Shown here in pieces: positions 20,796 through 28,398 of a stretch of DNA of 28,718 nt. Made by a program: the position numbers and the translations under genes. Where the stretch lies: NCBI RefSeq assembly GCF_029433255.1, contig NZ_JAQTHU010000002.1:1-28718 (forward strand), given 5' to 3'. The DNA comes from Lactobacillus sp. ESL0791. GTDB lineage: Bacteria > Bacillota > Bacilli > Lactobacillales > Lactobacillaceae. The notes under the pieces were generated by a model. It was not told the origin of the DNA. It saw only the letters and a list, made by a program, of their open reading frames with translations, and ran no database searches. How positions within the stretch are numbered: the stretch's first letter is position 1; each line of letters opens with the position of its first letter.

Positions 20796-21191
20796 CTATG
20801 CCTTTAACAATTTTTCTTCTAATGCTTCAGTTAAAACCTGTGAAAAGTTAATATGTTGCTTTTTGCCCAGTTCCACAAGATATTCTGGCACCGATACATT
20901 TTTACGGACGGTTTTTTCATTTAATTTCCGATACTTGGACATGTCTACAGTAGTAACAGTCTTAATAGCAGTGGCATCCGTCTTAATGTCTTCCAATTTT
21001 GAAGGCTTAGGGTAAACAGACTTATCAACTAAGAGGGCACCAATAGCATCACTTGCCATATAGATAGCATCAGCCATATCTTCACCTTGAGTCCAGGTAC
21101 CACCTTCAACATCTGGAATTTCTACGCTAAACCCACCTTCATTTTCTGGATGAAGAATAATTGGATATACTAGTAAATCTTTGTTTTTCAT
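20796..21191 (-). CDS. hicB: HicB-family antitoxin
   Basis: I chose the ATG at 21191 (GGAG nine bases upstream), giving 131 residues. The N-terminus is the HicB degenerate RNase H fold: LVYPIILHPENEGGFSVEIP followed by DVEGGTWTQGEDMADAIYMA. The C-terminus (VSVPEYLVELGKKQHINFSQ) is a ribbon-helix-helix-like DNA-binding segment for autoregulation. It is encoded after hicA and antisense to the head operon. The antitoxin neutralises the HicA mRNA interferase. Confidence 0.9.
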   Translation of the reverse strand: MKNKDLLVYPIILHPENEGGFSVEIPDVEGGTWTQGEDMADAIYMASDAIGALLVDKSVYPKPSKLEDIKTDATAIKTVTTVDMSKYRKLNEKTVRKNVSVPEYLVELGKKQHINFSQVLTEALEEKLLKA

Positions 21192-21229
21192 AGTATTCAT
21201 CTCCATTAATAGGTACAACGAAGTAGGGC

Positions 21230-21421
21230 TTATTTCAACCCCGCTTGTTTTAATATGCCTTGCTCTGTTCCTTTTTTCAATTCTTTACTGTGCGTAGGCA
21301 CGGGAATTGACTTATTAAGTTTAGGATTAAACATGATTTTGTGAGAAGTTCCATGCTGTCGTTTCTCAACCCAACCGTTATCTTTTAAGAGCTTAATTAT
21401 TTCTCTTGGTGTCATCGGCAT
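21230..21421 (-). CDS. hicA: HicA-family mRNA interferase toxin
   Basis: The 63-residue protein starts at the ATG after AAAGGAGGT. It has the dsRBD-like HicA pattern: MTPREIIKLLKDNGWVEKRQ, GTSHKIMFNPKLNKSIPVPT and HSKELKKGTEQGILKQAGL. The conserved His of GTSHK and the H-S-K-E-L-KKGT motif are present. The gene leads the operon, with its own promoter. Together with MazEF it gives the element two type II addiction modules. Confidence 0.92.
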   Translation of the reverse strand: MPMTPREIIKLLKDNGWVEKRQHGTSHKIMFNPKLNKSIPVPTHSKELKKGTEQGILKQAGLK

Positions 21422-21451
21422 ATTCGTTGTACCTCCTTTCTTTATGTTTCT

Positions 21452-21480
21452 ATTATACACAACTATACACATAAAAGCAA
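21452..21480 (-). promoter_or_regulatory. hicAB promoter with tandem operator-like repeats
   Basis: On the - strand TTGCTT (21475-21480), a 17-base spacer and TATAAT (21452-21457). Two direct TATACAC repeats fill the spacer (+ strand 21454-21460 and 21464-21470), a plausible HicB binding site. Confidence 0.75.
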
Positions 21481-21547
21481 GCGAACTTGAATTTAATTTT
21501 GCCATGAAAAAATATGCCTGCTTATTCTAGTATATTTTAATTTTTCG

Positions 21548-21563
21548 TACACCGTGATGTGTA
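21548..21563. promoter_or_regulatory. TACAC-N6-GTGTA element, copy 2
   Basis: It lies in TTTTTCGTACACCGTGATGT, 26 bases before the DUF1056 gene. It matches copy 1 at 16971-16986, including the AATTTT-CG lead-in. It is the first site where + transcription could restart after the antisense hicAB locus. Confidence 0.5.
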
Positions 21564-21589
21564 TGTAGTAGAGAAGGACATTTACATAG

Positions 21590-21760
21590 ATGAAACAAAT
21601 TTTAAATTTTGTGCCACTCGTACTGTTCCTATTAGGTTTAATATTCATAACGTTAGCCAGCTTTCTCTTCAATGAGATAGTTGGTTTTTTAGTTCTAGGA
21701 ATTAGCCTAATCGTTTTAGCAGTATTAGTTGGCATTAACAAAGGTGGTGGGCAATCATAA
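21590..21760 (+). CDS. DUF1056-like small membrane protein
   Basis: The 56-residue protein has two hydrophobic helices (FVPLVLFLLGLIFITLASF and GFLVLGISLIVLAVLVGI) and a short polar tail. Small DUF1056 proteins of this shape lie between terminase and portal in Sfi21/HK97-like phages of lactic acid bacteria. The ATG is preceded by GAGAAGGA. Its stop (TAA at 21758-21760) overlaps the presumed portal start. Its role is unknown. Confidence 0.7.
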   Translation: MKQILNFVPLVLFLLGLIFITLASFLFNEIVGFLVLGISLIVLAVLVGINKGGGQS

Positions 21761-22908
21761 GCATTTTTAGAGATTTAGCTAACGCAATTAATCCAAACAC
21801 ACGTTCGCAATACATACCAAGTTCATCGACAGTTATTAGCTTTAGTATGTCAGGCGGAAAGATAGTACCAAACTCGATGGTTAGTGTATCAACAGCTTTA
21901 CAAAATCCCGAGTTCATGAATGCTGTAACCCTAATCGCCAGCGATATAGCTTCCTGTCAATTTAAGAACTATCCACCTACAATAACGGTGCTGAATAATC
22001 CTAGTACCATGATTTCAAGCTATAACTTTTGGCAATCTGCCTATGCCCAACTACTGCTAACGGGAAACTCCTATTTATTAGTAGCACGAGATAAAAACAA
22101 CTTGCCAGCTAGTTTGGAACAGATACCAACTAGCCAAGTTGAATTAAATTTAGCAGACGATGGTAAATCTATTAGTTATCAGATTAATTTTGATGATGAT
22201 CGCCCAAATATAGAGGTAGCTAGTACTGAGATGATTCACCTCAGATTGCTTTGCACAGGTGAAGGGGACAATACCCTTGCCAAATTTATTGGAATTAGTC
22301 CACTAGAGTCCTTGGCGAACACTTTGAGGGTTAGCCAGAACTCAGACAGACTAACTTTAAAGCAACTTGAAAAGGCAATCCTGCCAAGCAACGTTATCAC
22401 CCTGCCAGTAAAAACTAACAAAGAGGGTAAAGACAAGGTTAGGCGTGAATTTGAAGCCCAATACACTGGCGACAATGCTGGCAGCACACTTGTTTTAGAC
22501 AATTCGGCGACACTTAGTCAGTTACAAATTAATGCTGATGTGGCAAAGTTTTTGAATACTATTGATGCAGATGCAGGAAGAATTGCAACAGCTTTTGGAA
22601 TACCAGCTTCATACTTGTCACCAAATAAATCAGACAACCAGTCCAATGTTAGTCAAATTCAGAGTTTGTACGTCAATAGCCTTACGAGGTATATCGACCC
22701 GATAGTGTCTGAGCTAAAAATGAAATTGCAGTTGCCCAACTTAGAACTTGATATTAATAAAGCCATAGACCGTGACGGTAACCAACTGATTAATAACATT
22801 CAAAAATTAACCAGTGGTACCGCACCTGTATTAACTCAGGCACAAGCAGTAAATCTATTAGAAAGCAGAGATGTATTTACTAACAATGAGCTTAACGGAC
22901 AAGGATAA
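21757..22908 (+). CDS. Portal protein, start codon apparently ATA
   Basis: The frame is open upstream of the first ATG (21847) and encodes a typical portal N-terminus, SIFRDLANAINPNTRSQYIP. The codon before it is ATA at 21757, preceded by GGTGGTGGG. A G-to-A change at 21759 would turn ATGA into ATAA, destroying the start while keeping the DUF1056 stop. Starting there gives 383 residues, normal for HK97 portals. Further motifs are SYNFWQSAYAQLLLTGNSYL, FIGISPLESLANTL and FGIPASYLSP. The portal forms the dodecameric DNA channel. Initiation is probably impaired. Confidence 0.85.
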   Translation: MSIFRDLANAINPNTRSQYIPSSSTVISFSMSGGKIVPNSMVSVSTALQNPEFMNAVTLIASDIASCQFKNYPPTITVLNNPSTMISSYNFWQSAYAQLLLTGNSYLLVARDKNNLPASLEQIPTSQVELNLADDGKSISYQINFDDDRPNIEVASTEMIHLRLLCTGEGDNTLAKFIGISPLESLANTLRVSQNSDRLTLKQLEKAILPSNVITLPVKTNKEGKDKVRREFEAQYTGDNAGSTLVLDNSATLSQLQINADVAKFLNTIDADAGRIATAFGIPASYLSPNKSDNQSNVSQIQSLYVNSLTRYIDPIVSELKMKLQLPNLELDINKAIDRDGNQLINNIQKLTSGTAPVLTQAQAVNLLESRDVFTNNELNGQG

Positions 22909-24661
22909 AGAAAACAACTTAAACACTAGGTCACGTCCCATAGACTTTAAAACAAGGGATTTGGCTAATGGTAATCACGAGATTTCTGGGTACGCTATAG
23001 TGTTCAACCAACCCTCTGAGGATATGGGGTTTACAGAATATATCTCACCTAGTGCCTTAAATGGTGTGGATTTTAGCAACTTGATGCTGTTATACGGTCA
23101 CGATTTTAATCAGATACTTGCACGAACAGACTCCAAAACTCTATCAGTGAAGATAGATGATAAGGGGCTGTTTTTTGTTGCTGAACTACCAAATACAACC
23201 TTGGGTAATGACACTTTTACAGATATACAAAACGGTAATATCAAGGGTGCATCATTTAGATTCGATATTGCAGATGATGGTGATAGTTGGCAAGAAGATG
23301 AAAATGGAACGCTAATTCATACAGTTACAAAAATTTCAGATGTTCCAGAAATTTCCTTAACCCCATTGCCTGCCTACCAAGAAACAAGCGTACAGATTCA
23401 ACGCTCACTTACTAAATATAAGAAAGAAGAAATAAATTTGAGCAAAGAAAAAACAAGAGATACATCTACAGCTACTAATGATGAAAAAGATGTAGCAACT
23501 AATACTGACATACCTGATAAATCAGATGATACTAATACAACTGTTCCAGATTTTAGTAGCTTAGTGCAAGTTGTAAACCAATTAGAAAAAGCGGTTGAAG
23601 CACTTGGGCAATCTAATACTGAAGAAACTGCTAGTGCCGAAGATAATAAAATTGAAGATACAGATGATTCTGACAGTGACGATACTACTGATGATGCCGA
23701 TACGGACGATGAAGATGAAAAAATTGATGAGACTCGCAGTCTTACTAAGAAAGAGGAGCAACCTAGAGTGAAAATTAAGTCTACTAACATTAACAATAAC
23801 CAAGATGCACAGTTAAGAGGATTTGCGGACTATGTGAAGTCTCACGGTGCTACGAGGGACAACATAACGACAGGCGTTGAAGGTCAAGTCTTAGTACCAA
23901 AACAGGTACTTGATGCTTATCATCAGCCAGAAGATAAAAATTCCTTAACTTCCTTAGTAAATCGGGTAGCTGTTACCAGTCCAAGTGGTTCGTTACCAAT
24001 TATTAAAAAAGGTACGGCTAGATTTACAACTAAGGCAGAGCTGGCACAGAACCCAGAATTAGCAAAGATGGGTATTGGAGAAGTTGCCTACAATTTACAA
24101 ACCTACGCAGGTAGCCTACCAATTTCCAATGAAATGCTGTCTGATTACTCCCAGATTAATTCTCTAGTAGCTCAGTACTTAACTGATATGCGTGGTCTTA
24201 CGGAGCAGGATAAAATTGGTGCCATACTGACACAAGCTACTGCTGTAACTGCTAATGATGCTGATGGACTTAAAGATGCTGTAAATATTGGTTTAGCCAA
24301 CTACGACAAGCAATTTATCATGACGGAATCAGCCTATAACTTTATTGACAAATTAAAGGACGGCAATGGACGTTACCTGTTCGAAGACTCAATTAGTTCA
24401 GCAAGTGGTAAAACTTTACTGGGGTTGTCTGTAACAGTTGTTCCTGACGCTGTACTCGGTGGCAGTGCTAAAGCCTTTATCGGTGACCCTAAAGCGTTCG
24501 TTCTTGAAGCTTATAAGGACGAGAGTTCTATTAAGTGGATGGATAATGATTTGTACAGTCAGAAGCTGGCAGCATATATCCGTGCCGATTTCAAAGTAGC
24601 TGATGCCGATGCAGGTAAGTTGATTACCTTAACGGCTGGTGCTCCTAAGTCAGGCAAGTAA
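22886..24661 (+). CDS. Fused prohead protease and HK97-type major capsid protein
   Basis: The product has 591 residues from ATG 22886, with ATG 22871 as alternative. Residues ~15-190 are an S78-type prohead protease (FNQPSEDMGFTEYISPSALN, MLLYGHDFNQILART, GNIKGASFRFDI). A highly acidic, Ser/Thr/Asp-rich linker of ~100 residues follows (DDSDSDDTTDDADTDDEDEK), acting as scaffold. The HK97 capsid fold comes last (GQVLVPKQVLDAYH, SNEMLSDYSQINSL, GLSVTVVPDAVLG). Protease and capsid are separate genes in many phages. Single-ORF fusions occur in some lactobacillus phages. The gene overlaps the portal end. Confidence 0.92.
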   Translation: MSLTDKDKENNLNTRSRPIDFKTRDLANGNHEISGYAIVFNQPSEDMGFTEYISPSALNGVDFSNLMLLYGHDFNQILARTDSKTLSVKIDDKGLFFVAELPNTTLGNDTFTDIQNGNIKGASFRFDIADDGDSWQEDENGTLIHTVTKISDVPEISLTPLPAYQETSVQIQRSLTKYKKEEINLSKEKTRDTSTATNDEKDVATNTDIPDKSDDTNTTVPDFSSLVQVVNQLEKAVEALGQSNTEETASAEDNKIEDTDDSDSDDTTDDADTDDEDEKIDETRSLTKKEEQPRVKIKSTNINNNQDAQLRGFADYVKSHGATRDNITTGVEGQVLVPKQVLDAYHQPEDKNSLTSLVNRVAVTSPSGSLPIIKKGTARFTTKAELAQNPELAKMGIGEVAYNLQTYAGSLPISNEMLSDYSQINSLVAQYLTDMRGLTEQDKIGAILTQATAVTANDADGLKDAVNIGLANYDKQFIMTESAYNFIDKLKDGNGRYLFEDSISSASGKTLLGLSVTVVPDAVLGGSAKAFIGDPKAFVLEAYKDESSIKWMDNDLYSQKLAAYIRADFKVADADAGKLITLTAGAPKSGK

Positions 24662-24745
24662 TAGATAGAAATTTAGACTAATCGCCTATAGAAATAAACA
24701 ATAATCTTTAAAGGTGGCGGTTAATTAACAGGAGGTGTGGTCTAA

Positions 24746-25033
24746 ATGGTAGACGTCAAGGAATTATTGGCTGAATTGCATATTGATGATACCGCTGAAG
24801 AAGAAGCAACAATGACCGATTTACTTGGACAAGCTACTGCTGTAGTGAATCATGCAATTGCAGACGTTGATAATCCTAACCTGCCAAAAGACTCACTTTA
24901 TATTTCTGCTATAAAATCTCTAGCGACCCAGCTTTATTACGACCGAACCTTAGCAAGTGGCGAATCACAAGGTGTAAATGCTTTAATAAGCGCTGTTGAA
25001 CACAAGTATTCAGGTGATACTGATGGCACTTAA
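24746..25033 (+). CDS. Head-tail connector protein (gp6-like)
   Basis: The 95-residue helical protein begins MVDVKELLAELHIDDTAEEE and has the family's ISAIKSLATQLYYDRTLASG segment. It would form the ring under the portal. The ribosome site is a strong AGGAGGTG. It overlaps the next gene's start. Confidence 0.85.
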   Translation: MVDVKELLAELHIDDTAEEEATMTDLLGQATAVVNHAIADVDNPNLPKDSLYISAIKSLATQLYYDRTLASGESQGVNALISAVEHKYSGDTDGT

Positions 25034-25364
25034 TTCAATTCAGCCATACTCACTTAACAAAAAAGCGGAGTTTGGTAAGGTTCAATTAGTTCATAACAGT
25101 AACACAGGTGCTAATATTAACAGATTTGTTAGCCAATTTAGCCTATGGTGTATGCCATATACACGGGCAATCTCCCAACAAATAAGCTTAACTCCAGAGC
25201 AATTAGACCAACCAATTATTATTGTCAGACATAATACTAAAGTTACTACGGACATGCTAGTTGAATACGATGGCATCCAGTACTCAATAATGAATATTAG
25301 TTCTGATGATTCCAACAAAATCATTGCTTACGACTACATTACCCTCAGAAAGAAGGGCAAATAG
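25023..25364 (+). CDS. Head closure / head-tail adaptor protein
   Basis: I chose ATG 25023 inside the end of the connector gene, giving 113 residues. The beta-rich sequence (SQFSLWCMPYTRAISQQISL, DMLVEYDGIQYSIMNISSDD, AYDYITLRKKG) matches the SPP1 gp16-like adaptor family that closes the capsid after packaging. Gene order supports this. Confidence 0.82.
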   Translation: MALNSIQPYSLNKKAEFGKVQLVHNSNTGANINRFVSQFSLWCMPYTRAISQQISLTPEQLDQPIIIVRHNTKVTTDMLVEYDGIQYSIMNISSDDSNKIIAYDYITLRKKGK

Positions 25365-25366
25365 CT

Positions 25367-25759
25367 ATGGATTACGAGAAATGGATAAAGCAGTTCATGG
25401 AGGACGCTAAGAAAGACGTGCCCGATGAAAAAGACCAAACCGAAATAACTAAAGCTGGTGCTGAGGTACTAGCTAATGCACTACATGATAAAGCTCGCCA
25501 GATGCACTACTCAAAGGAAGAAAATCCCAAGTACGGACACCTTGCTGACGATATACATGTAGAAGCTGGCGACATCACCGGTGAACAGAATGGTGCAAGT
25601 ACCGTAGGTTTTAGCGACAAAGCCTACATTGCTAGGTTCCTAAACGATGGGACAAAATTCCGCAAAGGTGACCATTGGTATGATGCGACAGTTGAGCAGA
25701 CAAAAGGCGAGATGTATCAAGCAATGGATAAAAAGTATAAGGAGCTGAAGGCTAAATGA
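25367..25759 (+). CDS. HK97 gp10-family tail completion protein
   Basis: The product has 130 residues, start two bases after the previous stop. Typical features are an N-terminal helix with repeated Lys/Glu, LANALHDKARQMHYSKE, the HLADDIHVEAGDITGE strand pair and VGFSDKAYIARFLNDGTKFR. The family completes the tail-head interface. It overlaps the next ORF by ATGA. Confidence 0.87.
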   Translation: MDYEKWIKQFMEDAKKDVPDEKDQTEITKAGAEVLANALHDKARQMHYSKEENPKYGHLADDIHVEAGDITGEQNGASTVGFSDKAYIARFLNDGTKFRKGDHWYDATVEQTKGEMYQAMDKKYKELKAK

Positions 25760-26148
25760 TGCCAGTTGATGAACTAGCACAAGACATTAGAGATTTATCA
25801 CTCCCGTGGATTAATTCAGACAGCATTGCTACTACTAATCTCTCTGCTGAACAGATGAACGATACAGCTAACACAATCATTTTTATCACCGAGTCTGATT
25901 ACATTCCGCAATATGCTAACAGCAGAATTAGGCGCTGGTTGACCCAACTAGAGTTACAGATATTTTGGGCGCTAGAACCACCAGTTAATATTGTAGAAGC
26001 AGAACTAGATTTAATCGACAAGCTAGAGGATTTAGGTTGGAATGTAGACCCTAGAGGCTCACACATTACTGACCCTAACACACAGCAATTAACTAAAACG
26101 ATTTATTTAGAAAAATTACTAGATACAAAGAAAGAAGCAAAAAAATGA
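25756..26148 (+). CDS. DUF806-like tail terminator/completion protein
   Basis: The 130-residue protein includes a DYIPQYANSRIRRWLTQLEL segment, LELQIFWALEPPVNIVEAEL, and a C-terminal GSHITDPNTQQLTKTIYLE. This fits DUF806 proteins that lie between gp10 and the major tail protein in lactic acid bacterial siphophages. The role in tail termination is inferred from order. Confidence 0.78.
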   Translation: MMPVDELAQDIRDLSLPWINSDSIATTNLSAEQMNDTANTIIFITESDYIPQYANSRIRRWLTQLELQIFWALEPPVNIVEAELDLIDKLEDLGWNVDPRGSHITDPNTQQLTKTIYLEKLLDTKKEAKK

Positions 26149-26822
26149 GTGCACATGGTATAAGTACAGTCTACTTTTTCAAGTTAGATGACACAGGCAA
26201 AATTATTAAGGGAACAGATGGGCTTTCTGATACAGGAATCTACGAAGCTGATGGAAACAATGAAGGTTTTACTTCCATAAATATCACGGGTTTGGAAGTA
26301 GCAGGTACCAATCAATGGGCAAACGATAAGATCAAAAGAGTGACTCACGGTAAGGCAGAGCCAAAGGTAGCACTAACCGCCTTAGACCTAGACCACGATA
26401 TTCTAATGAAGATGAAAGGCTATAGTAAAGATTCCAAGGGCGGATTTATTAAGGGCAAGAAGAAGCCTCATATTGCCATGTTAGTAGTCAGCACAGGGTT
26501 TGATAATGAAACCAAAGTGTACGAGGGACTAGCAAATACTGAAATCATCGAGGAAGCAAGTAATCATTCGACTGACAATAATAATGAAAGTGATAGTAAT
26601 ACTACTTTGTCCGCCGATGTGTTAAATCCGCTAGACCCAACTGTATTTGCTGACCCAAATGACCCGGAGCACCAAGAACCGTATAAAATCTGGTTTTCAG
26701 ATGAAACAGGGTTTGACCTAGCTGCTATTTTGAAAGAAGTTGGCGGTGGCTACACAGCTGTTGATGGAGGCAGTTCACAATCAATAGCGGCTACTACAAC
26801 TACGACTACTGCTAACAGTTAA
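26145..26822 (+). CDS. Major tail protein (phi13-like family)
   Basis: The 225-residue tube protein starts MSAHGISTVYFFKLDDTGKI. It has the tube-fold strands GTNQWANDKIKRVTHGKAEP and PHIAMLVVSTGFDNETKVYE. An unusual Asn/Asp/Ser-rich insert follows (SNHSTDNNNESDSNTT), and the end is a Thr run (TTTTTTANS). Tail-tube proteins of the phi13 family have this size. The gene directly abuts an antisense gene (stop codons at 26820-26822 and 26823-26825). Confidence 0.85.
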   Translation: MSAHGISTVYFFKLDDTGKIIKGTDGLSDTGIYEADGNNEGFTSINITGLEVAGTNQWANDKIKRVTHGKAEPKVALTALDLDHDILMKMKGYSKDSKGGFIKGKKKPHIAMLVVSTGFDNETKVYEGLANTEIIEEASNHSTDNNNESDSNTTLSADVLNPLDPTVFADPNDPEHQEPYKIWFSDETGFDLAAILKEVGGGYTAVDGGSSQSIAATTTTTTANS

Positions 26823-27560
26823 CTAGAATCCTAGAAAATGGAGTAACCAATGAAGAACTTCAAAAAGCCATTTTGCAGCAGTATCTATGTCAATACAAAC
26901 ACTTATATACAAAAACCATCGAAGAAGAATTACCAAAAAAGGTTGAATTGGTTTTGGAGAAGATTGAATAAACTTAGTAGTAGATTCACTTTGTTTGCCA
27001 TTATTGTCATTAACACCCAAGCTATTTCCCTTGGCTATTATAATTTGATTGCCGAGCTTTTTAAACCAAGCTACCCAATCAACATTTCTACTACTGATTT
27101 GTATAGAGGTGTTTAAATTAACATCTTCAACAACTTTATCAGACTGATTATAGGATTCAGATTCTTCATAATCCTGAAGCAAGCCATCATAAGTGACAAT
27201 AGCGTTTCCAGCACATTCTCCTGCATTAACTAAAAATCCAGTATAAGATTCTCTACTTACATTAGACTTCATAATATCAGCACGTATTGATGGCATATTC
27301 ATAATTTTTTGAATGTTATTAGCTGACAACCCACTAACTGTAATAAATGCTGGATTCAATATATGAATTGACTCATTAGCTTTATTTTGCCCAAGTTCTC
27401 TATATGCTCTTCTAAATATTGTTGAACAAAAAAAACCTTGTTTTTCATAAATTTGTTTTTCAACCATACCTGCTGATAGGCCTGCTAAAAATGATGTATC
27501 TTTATAATCGCCTCTATTAACATGTATTGGTGTGCTATTAGTATTCCAAAAATTTGACAA
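26823..27560 (-). CDS. Antisense cargo gene inside the tail operon (245 aa)
   Basis: It starts TTG after AAAAAGGAG and has its own promoter. The N-terminal ~160 residues look soluble (VNRGDYKDTSFLAGLSAGMV, FCSTIFRRAYRELGQNKANE, ITVSGLSANNIQKIMNMPSI). The C-terminal ~45 residues contain two hydrophobic segments (FLVILLRWFLYISVCIDI, LFEVLHWLLHFLGF). I recognise no family. The gene splits the major tail protein from the tail chaperones, is expressed in the opposite direction and would run independently of the lytic programme. Superinfection exclusion or another prophage-encoded defence is the natural guess. Confidence 0.65.
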   Translation of the reverse strand: MSNFWNTNSTPIHVNRGDYKDTSFLAGLSAGMVEKQIYEKQGFFCSTIFRRAYRELGQNKANESIHILNPAFITVSGLSANNIQKIMNMPSIRADIMKSNVSRESYTGFLVNAGECAGNAIVTYDGLLQDYEESESYNQSDKVVEDVNLNTSIQISSRNVDWVAWFKKLGNQIIIAKGNSLGVNDNNGKQSESTTKFIQSSPKPIQPFLVILLRWFLYISVCIDIDTAAKWLFEVLHWLLHFLGF

Positions 27561-27587
27561 AATTTTAGTTTCTCCTTTTTATTCATT

Positions 27588-27616
27588 ATTTTACCACTAG
27601 ATAGAGTATGAAACAA
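27588..27616 (-). promoter_or_regulatory. Promoter of the antisense cargo gene
   Basis: On the - strand TTGTTT (27611-27616), a 17-base spacer and TAAAAT (27588-27593), followed by AAAAAGGAG. Confidence 0.7.
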
Positions 27617-27655
27617 ATGTTCGCTATACATTATCGTGTGGAACTTATCGATTTT

Positions 27656-27686
27656 AACACTCATTCAATCGTGGGTGTTTTTATTT
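27656..27686 (+). terminator. Terminator after the major tail protein segment
   Basis: AACACTC pairs with GGGTGTT (one T-G pair) and is followed by TTTATTTT on the + strand. Before the cargo insertion it would have lain directly after the major tail protein gene. Confidence 0.6.
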
Positions 27687-27743
27687 TCTAAAGAATTGCA
27701 ATTCTATTAGCAACAACCATTAATTATTAACCTTTTTAAATTT

Positions 27744-27766
27744 AGAGAGCCACAGGATTGCTCTCT
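27744..27766 (+). promoter_or_regulatory. Hairpin before the tail chaperone ribosome site
   Basis: AGAGAGC-CACAGGATT-GCTCTCT is a perfect 7-bp stem ending six bases before GGAG of the chaperone gene. It may moderate translation or protect the mRNA end. Confidence 0.5.
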
Positions 27767-27784
27767 CAGCATAGGAGTATAAAC

Positions 27785-28165
27785 ATGAAAATAAAAATTA
27801 ATTTGAAACCTCTAATGAACATTACAAGAACCATTAATGTAAAACCATCAGTTGACCTAATGCTCAGAAGCCAAGAACTAAATATCGAGATGCTAGAATC
27901 CCAAGACAATACTGGCGATGACCTTGCTGATTCAAAGAGAGTCTACAAGATGATGAAAGATATGCTCGATTTTATCCAAGACTTTACCCAAATCTCAGAT
28001 GAGGAAATGGCAACCTATCGCAAAAATGCCAGCATGGAGGATGTAGGTGAAGTCCTTGGCTATCTCGTAATGAGATTACAAGGTCTTAGCGATGACCAAG
28101 TTAAAGATGCTCAAAGAAAGCAGGAGCTAGAAAACAAGGTAGCTGAGTCCGACCCAAAAGAATGA
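27785..28165 (+). CDS. Tail assembly chaperone, short form (gpG-like)
   Basis: I chose ATG 27785 after ATAGGAGT, giving 126 residues. It begins MKIKINLKPLMNITRTINVK and has a helical core (MMKDMLDFIQDFTQISDEEM). An acidic end (NKVAESDPKE) reads across a C-CCA-AAA slippery site just before the stop. In siphophages this protein and its frameshifted longer form coat the tape measure during tail assembly. The next ORF lies in the -1 frame, as expected. Confidence 0.87.
   Translation: MKIKINLKPLMNITRTINVKPSVDLMLRSQELNIEMLESQDNTGDDLADSKRVYKMMKDMLDFIQDFTQISDEEMATYRKNASMEDVGEVLGYLVMRLQGLSDDQVKDAQRKQELENKVAESDPKE
28153..28159 (+). promoter_or_regulatory. Programmed -1 ribosomal frameshift site
   Basis: CCCAAAA is read C-CCA-AAA in the chaperone frame, a canonical X-XXY-YYZ heptamer, four bases before the TGA. 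Slipping -1 leads into the 28162-28398 frame with no stop. Confidence 0.8.
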
Positions 28166-28398
28166 GGGCTTTAGTTGCCGAAAGACATAGGACGTTAGCC
28201 GAGTTAAAAAATAACCACGAGGACTTACTACTCAATCTGAAGGAATTCACGGAAATGGGAATCCTACCGTCACAGGCACGGCAAGAAGATTATTACGATT
28301 TACTGTCAGTAATGGGGGCACGTCCTAAAGACAAACGTCCGGAACTAGTAGACCCAGTTGAATTATTAAGAAATAGCAAGTTTAGAGGTGAAAATTAA
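28162..28398 (+). CDS. Tail assembly chaperone, frameshift extension (gpT-like)
   Basis: The 78 residues are probably made as the C-terminal part of a frameshift fusion rather than from the ATG at 28162, which has no ribosome site. The helical start (LVAERHRTLAELKNNHEDLL) and FTEMGILPSQARQEDYYDLL resemble gpT-type extensions that bind the tail tube protein. The stop overlaps the tape-measure start (TAATG). Confidence 0.8.
   Translation: MRALVAERHRTLAELKNNHEDLLLNLKEFTEMGILPSQARQEDYYDLLSVMGARPKDKRPELVDPVELLRNSKFRGEN

Noticed and set aside
26850..27116. 88-codon open frame on the + strand with a GGAG-type site
   Set aside because: It is the reverse complement of the 245-aa gene, which has a promoter, a ribosome site and better composition.
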